Assembly: GCF_000238095.2 (NCBI RefSeq)
Contig: NZ_JH815225.1
Span: 1 to 64,000, forward strand
Reading direction: 5' to 3'
Source: Peptoanaerobacter stomatis
GTDB taxonomy: Bacteria; Bacillota; Clostridia; Peptostreptococcales; Filifactoraceae
DNA: 64,000 nucleotides
Below are positions 53,578 to 62,210 of this stretch, piece by piece. Made by a program: the position numbers and the translations under genes. Position 1 is the first letter of the stretch. Each line of letters begins with the position of its first letter. The notes below the pieces were generated by a model. It saw nothing but the letters and a program-made list of their open reading frames with translations, was not told the DNA's origin and made no database searches.

Positions 53578-54648
53578 ATGCAAGATATAAGAATTGAACT
53601 TACACAAAATCCTACGAATTTACCTGAAGATGAGTCTACACTCGGTTTTGGAAAAAGATTTTCGGATCATATGTTTGTCATGGATTACACTGTGGAAAAA
53701 GGTTGGTTCGATCCGAGAATAGTACCTTATGCACCTATAAGTTTATATCCGTCTACGATGTGCTTTCATTATGGACAGACTACATTTGAAGGTTTGAAGG
53801 CATATAGAACTGAAAAAAATGAGATATTGCTTTTCAGACCTCAGCAAAATTTTAAAAGACTTAACATTTCTGATGACAGACTTTGCATACCTAAGCTTGA
53901 TGAAGAATTTTGTTTGGAGGCGTTAAAAAAATTAATACAAATAGATGAAAAATTTGTGCCTCATTCAAAAGGTACAAGTCTTTATATAAGACCTTTCATT
54001 ATTGCTACTGAACCACAACTCGGTGCGAATTCAAGTACACAATATAAATTTATTATAATAACAAGTCCGAGCGGAGTTTATTATTCAAGTGGACTTAATC
54101 CTGTGAAAATATATGTAGAAGATAATTATGTGCGTGCTGTTCGTGGTGGAATGGGTATGGCTAAAACAGGAGGAAATTATGCTGTAAGCCTTAAATCACA
54201 AGTTAATGCACATAATAACGATTATTCACAAGTATTGTGGTTAGACGGAGTGGAAAGAAAATATATTGAAGAAGTTGGAGCTATGAATATATTTTTTGTA
54301 ATAGGAGATGAAGTTGTTACACCTGAAATAAACGGAAGTATATTGGATGGTATAACAAGAAAATCGATGGTAGAACTTCTAAAAAAAGAAGGCAAAAAAG
54401 TGAGTGAGAGAAGAATATCTATACAAGAAGTGGAAGACGCTTATGAAAACGGAGAATTGAAAGAAGTGTTCGGTACAGGTACGGCAGCTGTAATAAGCCC
54501 TGTTGGTGTACTTAAATATAAAGATAAAGTAATGACTATAAATGATAATAAAATAGGTGAAATTTCAAAACATCTTTATGATACGTTAACAGGTATACAA
54601 AGAGGGGAAATAGAAGATAAATTTGGTTGGACACTAAAAGTTTGTTAA
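53578..54648 (+). CDS. ilvE: Branched-chain amino acid aminotransferase
   Basis: A PLP class IV transaminase that interconverts Leu, Ile and Val with their 2-oxo acids. 356 residues, the long (eukaryote/Bacillus-like) type: FHYGQTTFEGLKAYR, YIRPFIIATEPQLG, the PLP lysine in GMAKTGGNYAVSL, EEVGAMNIFFV and GTGTAAVISPVG. AAGGAG is well placed. The NA37-family gene follows after 33 bases and is probably on the same transcript. With no ilv biosynthesis genes near, it may serve amino-acid catabolism as well. Confidence 0.95.
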   Translation: MQDIRIELTQNPTNLPEDESTLGFGKRFSDHMFVMDYTVEKGWFDPRIVPYAPISLYPSTMCFHYGQTTFEGLKAYRTEKNEILLFRPQQNFKRLNISDDRLCIPKLDEEFCLEALKKLIQIDEKFVPHSKGTSLYIRPFIIATEPQLGANSSTQYKFIIITSPSGVYYSSGLNPVKIYVEDNYVRAVRGGMGMAKTGGNYAVSLKSQVNAHNNDYSQVLWLDGVERKYIEEVGAMNIFFVIGDEVVTPEINGSILDGITRKSMVELLKKEGKKVSERRISIQEVEDAYENGELKEVFGTGTAAVISPVGVLKYKDKVMTINDNKIGEISKHLYDTLTGIQRGEIEDKFGWTLKVC

Positions 54649-54681
54649 TATAGTTATAAATTAAATAAGGATATAATAAAT

Positions 54682-55713
54682 ATGTTTGAACTTTCGAAGA
54701 TGGAATTAATAGGTGCATATTTATGTGAACTCAATTCCAACATGGATGCACCGCTTATATCTAATTATGATGTAGAACAAGATGATGATATAACAATAAC
54801 GTTTATAGAAAACACCATATACAATCTCTATTCATCTAAAGATATGAAATGGGCAAGATTTATAGAGGATGAAGAGCAGTGTAGTAAGGCATATAAAGAT
54901 ATATTGCAGTTGAGCGAAAATTTATCAGATTTCAAGATTAAAAGTAAGAATATTATAGACGAGTATTTTAAAATAATTACAGATAATGTACCGGTTCCCT
55001 CCGGAGATTTAATAATAGTTCTTTTTGAGATGGAAAAACAGCCATATTTAGGAATATTTAAGTATAATCACAAAACTATGCTCGTATCACAAGTTGATAA
55101 ATTAAATGACACAAATAATATCTATATATCACAAAAATCTTCATTATTCACTACAAATAAGCATAAGGCTGATGAAGGTTTTATAATAAACCTGATAAGT
55201 TTTGATATAGCACTGGTAGATAAAAAGTATGAGATAAATGCAGAAAAAAGCAATATATTACAAGATAATATATTGCTTTTGCAAACGAGCCGTTCAGAAA
55301 AAGAAAAATTGGATATATTCAATAAAGTTACAAAAAATTTGGAAGACAAGTATATAGGCGATGATATAGAAAAAAAAGCAAAAATAAAAAAAGCTGTAAA
55401 AGATACAGTTCTTGATGAAGGTGTTATAAGCGTAGATTCTGTTATGCAAAAAGCGTTTGAAGAAACTGAGCAACTCAAAAAAATATATGAAAATACATTG
55501 GAAAAATCAGGGATACAAAGAAGAGAAAAGATAGAAGTACCTGAAAGACTACTCAAAACAAAATTTCAAAGGCAGAAGATAACAACAGAAACGGGTATAG
55601 AAATAAATGTGCCTATAGATTATTACGGTGATGATTCAAAGATAGAATTTGTGCCGGATGATAACGGAACTATATCAATAGTTATAAAAAATGTAAAAAA
55701 TATAACCACTTAA
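54682..55713 (+). CDS. Nucleoid-associated protein, NA37/YejK family
   Basis: 343 residues with the general pattern of the 37-kDa nucleoid-associated (NdpA) family: an N-terminal region with SGDLIIVLFE and YLGIFKYNH, a middle region ending in a helical linker (SEKEKLDIFNKVTKNLE), and a C-terminal part with the basic patch LLKTKFQRQKITTETG. Proteins of this family occur in many clostridia, where the role is not defined. AAGGA lies upstream. Family call from pattern memory; moderate certainty. Confidence 0.75.
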   Translation: MFELSKMELIGAYLCELNSNMDAPLISNYDVEQDDDITITFIENTIYNLYSSKDMKWARFIEDEEQCSKAYKDILQLSENLSDFKIKSKNIIDEYFKIITDNVPVPSGDLIIVLFEMEKQPYLGIFKYNHKTMLVSQVDKLNDTNNIYISQKSSLFTTNKHKADEGFIINLISFDIALVDKKYEINAEKSNILQDNILLLQTSRSEKEKLDIFNKVTKNLEDKYIGDDIEKKAKIKKAVKDTVLDEGVISVDSVMQKAFEETEQLKKIYENTLEKSGIQRREKIEVPERLLKTKFQRQKITTETGIEINVPIDYYGDDSKIEFVPDDNGTISIVIKNVKNITT

Positions 55714-55907
55714 ATAATAAATTTTTACTATAAAAATTAAAAATTCTACTTGAAAAAAAGTTTTTTTTATGAGATAATACAAAAACAGTTAAGGAAAATT
55801 TAAGGTTTGATTATATTTTTCAAAATTGTAAAAAATATTTTATTACTTAATAAAATTTTACAGAAAAACTGAGAATTATGTTAAATTTTAATGAGGAGGT
55901 GTATATT

Positions 55908-56252
55908 TTGCAAGAATGGATATCTTGGTTTTTATTAATATCGTTGATGATTTTATTAATGGGTGCTTTTATCAATGTATATAGTGGCTTTTTTTCAAAT
56001 GTCATACTTGCGGTAGAAGATGATATACATCTCTCTAAGAATGTGGTAGAAAAACAACATGTGCAAGACAATAGAAAAAAAATGTCAGGAGATATGAGTA
56101 GCATATCAAAAACAAGAAAAAGCAATATACAAAAGCACACTTCAAGAAAAAATGGTGTATCTTATAAAGGTAGAAATGATTCATCTACAACATATAAGCA
56201 TAAATACACAAGCTATAAAGAATATAAAAAATATAATAGCGTATCAAGATAG
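55908..56252 (+). CDS. Small single-pass membrane protein with basic tail, unknown function
   Basis: 114 residues from a TTG start at 55908, eight bases after AGGAGG (55894-55899). An ATG at 55878 is in frame but lies before the ribosome site. One strong hydrophobic helix (about 4-26) is followed by a hydrophilic tail rich in Lys, Arg, Ser and Tyr with repeated YK-type pairs near the end (YKHKYTSYKEYKKY). The tail is probably cytoplasmic or wall-binding. No family recognised. A terminator follows directly. Confidence 0.7.
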   Translation: MQEWISWFLLISLMILLMGAFINVYSGFFSNVILAVEDDIHLSKNVVEKQHVQDNRKKMSGDMSSISKTRKSNIQKHTSRKNGVSYKGRNDSSTTYKHKYTSYKEYKKYNSVSR

Positions 56253-56253
56253 A

Positions 56254-56283
56254 GATATTGTCAAAAGACAGTATCTTTTTTTT
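56254..56283 (+). terminator. Terminator after the small membrane protein gene
   Basis: GATATTGTC (56254-56262) pairs with GACAGTATC (56267-56275) around AAAA, followed by a run of nine T. Confidence 0.85.
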
Positions 56284-56345
56284 GCATAAAAAGAGTTTTA
56301 TTGATTAATATTGTAGTGTTATTATCTGATAAACATATGTTTTTT

Positions 56346-56476
56346 AATACTAAACTTCTATAAAATAACAGTGCAAAATAGAAAAATAAGATATAATACT
56401 CTTCAAAAAAGATATGCTAAAAAGTATAACTTTAAGAGATTTGAACATGGTGTCTATTTGTGGCAATATTAGTATA
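56346..56476. repeat. MITE-like repeat, copy C2
   Basis: 131 bases, with the same blocks in the same order as 40512-40640: AATACTAAACTTCTATAAAA, AAGATATAATACTCTTCAAA, GTATAACTTTAAGAG, GTCTATTT, AATATTAGTATA. The ends are imperfect inverted repeats built on ATACTAA/TTAGTAT. Confidence 0.65.
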
Positions 56477-56511
56477 AATGCTATTATAGACTATAAAATT
56501 TGTTGCAAAAA

Positions 56512-56561
56512 AAACACTAATAAAAAGTGTAATAATTATAATGCACTTTTTATTAATGTTT
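56512..56561. terminator. Hairpin at the end of the PTS IIA gene
   Basis: AAACACTAATAAAAAGTG (56512-56529) pairs with CACTTTTTATTAATGTTT (56544-56561) with one mismatch. Lies 39 bases after the crr stop on the minus strand. T-rich sequence is limited, so termination is probable but not certain. Confidence 0.5.
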
Positions 56562-56599
56562 AGTATTATTTTTTCACATACATATAAAACTGTATTTTT

Positions 56600-57088
56600 T
56601 TATTTAAATGCTATTACAGAAATCTCATTTGCTTTTACTTCGGTACCTTCAGTTACCAATTGTTCTGACGGAAAATCATCGCTATTTGTTATGATCAATA
56701 TAGTATCTGTTTTATATCCTTTGCTTTTTATATTATCTACATCACATACTACCAATAAATCTCCGGCTTTTACTTTTTGACCTTGTTCAACTTTTAAGTC
56801 AAATCCGTCGCCTTCCATTTGTACCGTATCTATACCTATATGGATAAGTACTTCTGCACCGTCATCGGTATTAATACCGAATGCGTGTCCTGTTGGGAAA
56901 ACTGATGATAATTCACCGCTTACAGGTGCATAAAAATTATTAGATTTAGGAACTATTGCGAGACCTTCGCCTAAAAATCCTTTTGAGAATACTTCATCTT
57001 CCACATTTTTTAAATCTTTTATTATTCCGTCAACAACAGCTTTCAGTTCAACTTTTTCTTTTTTCTTTCCAAAACCGAATAATCCCAT
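56600..57088 (-). CDS. crr: PTS glucose-type IIA component
   Basis: A phosphocarrier of the PEP-dependent sugar transport system, 162 residues. The active-site pair is visible: His in FPTGHAFGI and the phosphorylated His in VLIHIGIDTVQMEG. The metal- and HPr-facing strands GFLGEGLAIVP and FYAPVSGEL are standard. It is a separate, soluble IIA rather than a domain of a permease, so it may serve one or more IIBC proteins elsewhere. GGAGG precedes the ATG on the minus strand. Confidence 0.94.
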   Translation of the reverse strand: MGLFGFGKKKEKVELKAVVDGIIKDLKNVEDEVFSKGFLGEGLAIVPKSNNFYAPVSGELSSVFPTGHAFGINTDDGAEVLIHIGIDTVQMEGDGFDLKVEQGQKVKAGDLLVVCDVDNIKSKGYKTDTILIITNSDDFPSEQLVTEGTEVKANEISVIAFK

Positions 57089-57205
57089 ATTATCCTCCTG
57101 ATATAAAATAAAAAAATATGTTACTATGATTTAAAAAAACAGGTGTGTTTACAATAGATGTCGCATTTTAAAAATTTGTGTGTAAATAAATTTAATATAT
57201 GATGT

Positions 57206-57234
57206 ATTATAGCAAGTTTTATTTAAAATTTCAA
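57206..57234 (-). promoter_or_regulatory. Sigma-A promoter for crr
   Basis: On the minus strand TTGAAA (57234-57229), a 17-base spacer, then a perfect TATAAT (57211-57206). The leader is about 110 bases. Confidence 0.65.
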
Positions 57235-57350
57235 TATTTAATTGGGAGTTTAAGATTTGCAAATAATATTAATATTTTTTATGTTTTTAACTTTTAAGGA
57301 AGCCTGAGTAATAAATTTTTTGTTGATTTTTAGCACTATTTATTATAAAA

Positions 57351-57510
57351 TAATACTATTATCTAATTTAAAATAGATATTTTTTAATATAATGCTCAAA
57401 TATATTTTGCTTGTGGAAATTTTTTTATAAATGTATTCAGATATTTATAAAAGTCTTAGAAATCTTGCTTGCAAAACAATTTGAGCATATCTTAATTTAT
57501 ATAGAGTTTA
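57351..57510. repeat. MITE-like repeat, copy B1
   Basis: TGCTCAAATATATTTTGC (57393-57410) pairs with GCAAAACAATTTGAGCA (57471-57487). The left flank TAATACTATTATCTAATTTA and right flank TATCTTAATTTATAT match copies B2 and B3. About 160 bases. Confidence 0.65.
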
Positions 57511-57619
57511 TAATAAATTGATAAAACACAAATATATTTGAATTATAATAAATTTTTTTTGCAAAACGATTTAATGTTTTAAATACAAAAATTATGTCAT
57601 ATGGAAAGGAGGGTATGAG

Positions 57620-59845
57620 TTGGAGGAAAAAATATCCGGAAAGGTAGTAGATATAAGATATACTTCATTTGATGGTGAATATACAGTTGCAACTGTAAGA
57701 CTTGGAGACAAAAGTGAAGTTGTAGTGACAGGACCGATTGCTGCTGTTGATATTGGAGATAATATAGAAATAACAGGCGAATATGTAACACATAGAATAT
57801 ATGGGGAGCAATTCAAAGTAAATTCTTTTATTCCACTAAAACCTGACGATGAGCAAGGAATATATGAATTCTTAGCTTCAGGAGTAATAGAAGGTATAGG
57901 AGAAAAATTTGCAAGGCGGATAATGCAGGTTTTTGGAGATAAAACCTTAGATATAATAGAAAAAACACCTGAAAGATTGCTCGAAATAGAGGGCATAGGC
58001 AGTAAAAAATTAGATAAAATAATAACGTCATATAACGAAAAAATGATGTTGAAAAATATAATAATACAACTTGCAAAATATGATTTGTCCACGACTTTAA
58101 GCATAAAAATATATAACACATACAATGAAAATACTCTGAAGATACTCTCCAACAACCCATATAGGCTTTGTGATGATATAAAGGGAATTGGATTTAAAAA
58201 AGCTGATGAAATTGCAAAAAAAATGGGAGTAGCCCTTGATTCCACCGAAAGAAAGATACAAGCTATAATTTATTCACTTACTCAATCTACATATGAAGGA
58301 CATACATACACTACGTTTTTTAAGTTAAAAAGTGATATGAAAGAGCTTATAGATTTTGATGATGAAGATGAGATATTATCAATAGCCTACGATTTATATG
58401 CAAAAAAACAAATAATAATTGATGGTATAGAAAAAGATGATATGAAGATTTTTCTATACAGATATGCACTTGCAGAAACTACTGTGGCATCAAAACTCAT
58501 AGAACTTGCCACATATCAGGACAAAAAAATAGATGAAAAAAAATTGGACGAATTGATACAAGAACAAATAAAATACAGCAATATAGATTTTTCGCAGGAA
58601 CAGATAAAAAGTGTAAAAATGGCTGTAAACAACAATATATTGATAATAACCGGAGGACCGGGTACCGGAAAGACGACTACTCTTTCGTTTATAATAGAAA
58701 TATTTGAAAGAATAGGGAAAAAAGTAAAACTGTGTGCGCCTACAGGAAAAGCATCAAAACGTATGGCTCAAGCTACCAATAAAGATGCAAGTACAATACA
58801 CAGATTGCTTGAAATGAATTACAGCAGTGATGATATGCAGGAGCATTTTTTGAAAAATGAAGATGAACCTATAAAAGCAGATGTGATTATAGTAGATGAA
58901 ACCTCTATGGTAGATATATTGCTTATGCAAAGTCTTTTATTAGCTATAAAAAACGGCACACATTTGATACTTGTTGGAGATAAAGACCAGTTGCCTTCAG
59001 TGGGAGCAGGTAATGTATTGAAAGATATAATAAACTGCGAAATAATACCTTGTATAAAACTCAACAAGATTTTCAGACAAGCCATGAAAAGTCATATAAT
59101 AGTCAATGCGCATAGGATAAATGAAGGTAAAATGCCACTTACAAATGATAAAGACAATGACTTTTTTATAATGAACAGAAATGATAAAAATTCTATTGAA
59201 AAACTTATAGTAGAACTCATTACTCAGCGTTTACCCAAGTATTATGATATAACACCTAAAGACATTCAAATAATAACGCCAATGAAAAAAAGAGAAATAG
59301 GTACGCAAAATTTGAATAAATTACTTCAAGAAGCATTAAATCCAAAAGATCCTGTAAAAAACGAATATAAGACACAATTTAAAATATATAGAGAAAATGA
59401 CAGAGTGATACATATAAAAAATAATTATGAAAAACAATGGATAAGCGACAAAGAAGAAGGTAGCGGAGTTTTTAACGGAGATACAGGAACTATAGAAAGT
59501 GTGAATTTGAGAGAGAAGTTTTTAACAGTAAATTTTGACGACGGGAAAAAAGCGACATATGATTTTGATGAATTGGATGAATTGGAACATTCCTTTGCAC
59601 TTACAGTGCATAAATCACAAGGCTCGGAATATCCCTGTGTGATATTGCCTATACATTCCGTTGCTCCTATGCTGATGACAAGAAAGATATTGTATACGGC
59701 TATAACAAGAGCAAAAAAATTGCTCATAATAATATCCAGCAATTCTAATATCAAAAAAATGGTAGATAATATATACGAAGAAGAACGAAATTCAACACTT
59801 ATGCAGAAGTTGAAAATGTTTAAAGATTACAAGATGCTGGACTGA
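57620..59845 (+). CDS. recD2: RecD2-type DNA helicase
   Basis: A 5'-3' helicase of the RecD2/TraA group, not part of RecBCD. 741 residues. The N-terminal part carries helix-hairpin-helix-like motifs (VIEGIGEKFARRI, EIEGIGSKKLDKI, IKGIGFKKADEIA). The helicase core has Walker A ITGGPGTGKTTTL, VDETSMVD, VGDKDQLPSVG and LTVHKSQGSEYP. The start is TTG at 57620, after AGGAGGG; a nearby ATG at 57615 is out of frame. It lies 44 bases upstream of comF, where Bacillus has the competence helicase comFA. Confidence 0.93.
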   Translation: MEEKISGKVVDIRYTSFDGEYTVATVRLGDKSEVVVTGPIAAVDIGDNIEITGEYVTHRIYGEQFKVNSFIPLKPDDEQGIYEFLASGVIEGIGEKFARRIMQVFGDKTLDIIEKTPERLLEIEGIGSKKLDKIITSYNEKMMLKNIIIQLAKYDLSTTLSIKIYNTYNENTLKILSNNPYRLCDDIKGIGFKKADEIAKKMGVALDSTERKIQAIIYSLTQSTYEGHTYTTFFKLKSDMKELIDFDDEDEILSIAYDLYAKKQIIIDGIEKDDMKIFLYRYALAETTVASKLIELATYQDKKIDEKKLDELIQEQIKYSNIDFSQEQIKSVKMAVNNNILIITGGPGTGKTTTLSFIIEIFERIGKKVKLCAPTGKASKRMAQATNKDASTIHRLLEMNYSSDDMQEHFLKNEDEPIKADVIIVDETSMVDILLMQSLLLAIKNGTHLILVGDKDQLPSVGAGNVLKDIINCEIIPCIKLNKIFRQAMKSHIIVNAHRINEGKMPLTNDKDNDFFIMNRNDKNSIEKLIVELITQRLPKYYDITPKDIQIITPMKKREIGTQNLNKLLQEALNPKDPVKNEYKTQFKIYRENDRVIHIKNNYEKQWISDKEEGSGVFNGDTGTIESVNLREKFLTVNFDDGKKATYDFDELDELEHSFALTVHKSQGSEYPCVILPIHSVAPMLMTRKILYTAITRAKKLLIIISSNSNIKKMVDNIYEEERNSTLMQKLKMFKDYKMLD

Positions 59846-59889
59846 AACATATCTATATTAAAACTAAAAATATATCGTAAAGGTGAGAT

Positions 59890-60558
59890 ATGGAGCTGAT
59901 ATTTCCTAAAAATATATATTGTATAAACTGTGATAAACCGATAAGCAGGCAAAATACACTATCTTTGTGTAATAAGTGCTATCAAAATATAAAATTTTTG
60001 TATGATAAAAATGTCAGCTATGATAAAGAAGTTATAGAATTGTTGAAAAGTAAATATATAGATGACATAAAAATAGCTACGATATATGATGAAGTTATGA
60101 AAAATCTCATCCACAAGATAAAGTATTCTCAAAAGACGTATTTGGCAAGATATTTTGCAAGCATATTATACGATCTTATATGTAAAAATAATATAGATTT
60201 TGATTTCATATCATCAGTTCCAATACACAAAAAAAGACTCATGCAACGAGGATATAATCAAGTGGATTTAATAGTAAAACATTTGAGCAAATTTACAAAA
60301 AAACCACAAATATTAGTATCAAAAAGAATAAAAGAAACAAAAGATATGTATACTCTTCATCTGAAAGAGAGAAATGAAGAGATGAAAGACGCATTTGAAA
60401 GCGAATATGATGAAAAGTTGTCGGGTAAGACCTTGTTAATAGTCGATGATATACTAACTACAGGTGCAACAGCATTAAATCTTTGCAAATCTATAAAAAA
60501 TAAAAATGCAAAAACAAAGATAAAAATCATATTTTTATCACGAGCGTCATTAAAATAA
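59890..60558 (+). CDS. comF: ComF-family protein (phosphoribosyltransferase-like)
   Basis: 222 residues. An N-terminal zinc finger (CINCDKPISRQN...LCNKCYQ) and a type I PRTase fold with FISSVPIHKKRLMQRGYNQ and the PRPP loop LLIVDDILTTGAT. ComFC/GntX-like proteins take part in DNA uptake in competent bacteria, although their enzymatic substrate is unclear. Placed just upstream of the flagellar cluster, as comFC is in Bacillus. Confidence 0.9.
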   Translation: MELIFPKNIYCINCDKPISRQNTLSLCNKCYQNIKFLYDKNVSYDKEVIELLKSKYIDDIKIATIYDEVMKNLIHKIKYSQKTYLARYFASILYDLICKNNIDFDFISSVPIHKKRLMQRGYNQVDLIVKHLSKFTKKPQILVSKRIKETKDMYTLHLKERNEEMKDAFESEYDEKLSGKTLLIVDDILTTGATALNLCKSIKNKNAKTKIKIIFLSRASLK

Positions 60559-60572
60559 ATTTGATATTATGC

Positions 60573-60600
60573 TTGACAATTACTTATAATAACGTATAAA
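60573..60600 (+). promoter_or_regulatory. Sigma-A promoter upstream of the flagellar operon protein gene
   Basis: A perfect TTGACA (60573-60578), a 16-base spacer and TATAAA (60595-60600). The leader to 60775 is about 165 bases. Confidence 0.6.
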
Positions 60601-60774
60601 ATATATTTCATAAACATAAAATAGTTTGTTTACAAAATTATAAATTGAAGATATTTTGTATTTGTATTGAAAAAATTTTTTAATAAATTATTAAAAATAT
60701 ATCTATATTTTTTCTGATAGCTAAAAATACATAATTTATTAATTTAAATACGAATTTAAAAGGACTGATGAAAA

Positions 60775-61167
60775 ATGGAATTAAAAAACTGTGTTGAATG
60801 TGGAAGAAGTTTTGCATCGAAACAAGGAGAGAAGCTTTGTAAAAGATGTATGGAAAAAAAAATAGATGAAGATTTCAAAATAGTAAGAGAATATCTATAT
60901 TCACATCCGGGAGCAGATATAAAGGATGTTTCGGAAGCAACAGGAGTAGATGAAAAAATAATATTCAAGCTGTTAAGAGAAGAAAGATTGGAAGTTGTAG
61001 AAGAAGAAAATAATCTTTTAAGATGCAAAAGCTGTGGAAAATCAATAAGATCAGGCAGATTATGTGAAGCATGCAAGAAATTGGAGTTTGCAAAAGAACT
61101 GAAACTTGCAGGAGAAGATTTGAAACGAGATATGGATAAAAAGATAGGATATTATTCAAGAGACTAA
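60775..61167 (+). CDS. YvyF-like flagellar operon protein
   Basis: 130 residues with two zinc-ribbon Cys pairs, one N-terminal (CVECGRSF...CKRCMEKK) and one C-terminal (CKSCGKSI...CEACKKLE), around a helix-turn-helix-like middle (DIKDVSEATGVDEKIIFKLLREERL). This matches the family found before flgM in Bacillus and Clostridium (YvyF). It has been linked to flagellar gene control, but the mechanism is not settled. A terminator separates it from flgM. Confidence 0.88.
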   Translation: MELKNCVECGRSFASKQGEKLCKRCMEKKIDEDFKIVREYLYSHPGADIKDVSEATGVDEKIIFKLLREERLEVVEEENNLLRCKSCGKSIRSGRLCEACKKLEFAKELKLAGEDLKRDMDKKIGYYSRD

Positions 61168-61170
61168 TTA

Positions 61171-61217
61171 AAAAAATCTATGAGTTAGCTTTATTTATAC
61201 TAACTTATAGATTTTTT
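61171..61217 (+). terminator. Terminator between YvyF-like gene and flgM
   Basis: AAAAAATCTATGAGTTAG (61171-61188) pairs with CTAACTTATAGATTTTTT (61200-61217) with one mismatch. flgM therefore needs its own promoter. Confidence 0.85.
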
Positions 61218-61267
61218 GCTTTTATTGTAAAATTTAGATAAATTTATATTAATAATATAAAAAATTA

Positions 61268-61294
61268 TTAAGTTTTTACTTAAAATGGCGATAT
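61268..61294 (+). promoter_or_regulatory. Sigma-28 (SigD/FliA) promoter for flgM
   Basis: TTAAGTTT (61268-61275), an 11-base spacer and GGCGATAT (61287-61294). This is close to the consensus TAAAGTTT-N11-GCCGATAA. It lies 29 bases before the flgM ATG. Confidence 0.65.
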
Positions 61295-61322
61295 AAATTA
61301 TATAAATGAAGGAGGAATTGCT

Positions 61323-61598
61323 ATGAAGATAAATAACACATCTCCGGTGAGCGGATTATATAACAACTACAAAAAGGTAACAAAAAAAAGCAATAATTAT
61401 GAGATAAATAAAAATTTTGATATAGAAATATCACAAACAGGAAAAGATTTTGCAACTGCTATGGAAAAGCTTAAAAGCGTAGAGCCTGTAAGAAAAGAAA
61501 AAGTGGAACATATAAAAAATGAAATAAAAAATGGAACATATGTGGTAGATTCGGTAAAAGTAGCCAGAGCCATGTTGTTAGGCGAAGTGAATTATTAA
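61323..61598 (+). CDS. flgM: Anti-sigma-28 factor FlgM
   Basis: 91 residues, the usual size. It holds the flagellar sigma factor inactive until the hook is complete. The C-terminal half (VEHIKNEIKNGTYVVDSVKVARAML) is the conserved sigma-binding helix region; the N-terminus is disordered and polar. The order flgM-flgN-flgK-flgL matches other Firmicutes. Preceded by GGAGG and a sigma-28 promoter. Confidence 0.92.
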   Translation: MKINNTSPVSGLYNNYKKVTKKSNNYEINKNFDIEISQTGKDFATAMEKLKSVEPVRKEKVEHIKNEIKNGTYVVDSVKVARAMLLGEVNY

Positions 61599-61616
61599 TA
61601 TTATAAACATCATATA

Positions 61617-61651
61617 ATAACCCTCTCCATAAAAATGAGGGCTATTTTTTG
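61617..61651 (+). terminator. Hairpin with T-run between flgM and flgN
   Basis: ATAACCCTC (61617-61625) pairs with GAGGGCTAT (61637-61645) with one mismatch, followed by TTTTTT. A leaky terminator here would give more flgM mRNA than flgN-flgK-flgL. Confidence 0.65.
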
Positions 61652-61680
61652 TAACGAACTTATAAATTTGCGAGGTAATT

Positions 61681-62184
61681 ATGAATAATCAAGAATATGA
61701 AGATATATTGCAAACATTTAAAAGACAATTGGAACTTACAAAAGAGTTAATAAAGACGGCAGATTTTAAGTTTGATGCTATAAAAAATAATGATACGGAC
61801 TCTTTAATGGATTTGACAAATAAGGAAGAACAATTTGCAAGAGAGATTATACAACTTGAAAAAAAGAGAGATGTTTATATAAAGAAGCTTGAAAAAGAGA
61901 AGAATGAAAAAATAACTCATATAAGTCAGGTTATAGGTGAATTATCGCTTGATATGTCAGTATCTTTAGCACTTTTGGCAGAAGAACTGAAATATAATCT
62001 TGAGATACTGCAAGAAAAAAATAATATAAACCAAGATATGATTGTATTCGTTTTAGAGCAGATAGAGATAGCCAATAATCTTATAAGAGGAGATAGAGTA
62101 CCAAATACTTATAAAAATACAAAATTTAATAAAAAAACATATAGCAATACTGAACAAGATTCATATTTTGACATAAAGTATTAA
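61681..62184 (+). CDS. flgN: Flagellar chaperone FlgN
   Basis: 167 residues, almost entirely helical with coiled-coil character (about 1-140) and a polar tail. It fits the FlgN pattern: a secretion chaperone for the hook-filament junction proteins FlgK and FlgL. Sequence conservation in this family is low; the call rests on fold, size and position between flgM and flgK. Confidence 0.83.
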   Translation: MNNQEYEDILQTFKRQLELTKELIKTADFKFDAIKNNDTDSLMDLTNKEEQFAREIIQLEKKRDVYIKKLEKEKNEKITHISQVIGELSLDMSVSLALLAEELKYNLEILQEKNNINQDMIVFVLEQIEIANNLIRGDRVPNTYKNTKFNKKTYSNTEQDSYFDIKY

Positions 62185-62210
62185 AATATTAAAAATAAAG
62201 GGAGTTTATT

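Larger units (their letters stand above)
56284..56599. other. Repeat-bearing gap between converging genes
   Basis: Contains a B-type left-end remnant (near 56320), repeat copy C2 (56346-56476) and a hairpin (56512-56561). No gene. Confidence 0.5.
57089..57619. other. Divergent gap between crr and recD2
   Basis: 531 bases. Contains the crr promoter (57206-57234, minus) and repeat copy B1 (57351-57510). The recD2 ribosome site AGGAGGG lies at 57607-57613. No gene. Confidence 0.55.
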
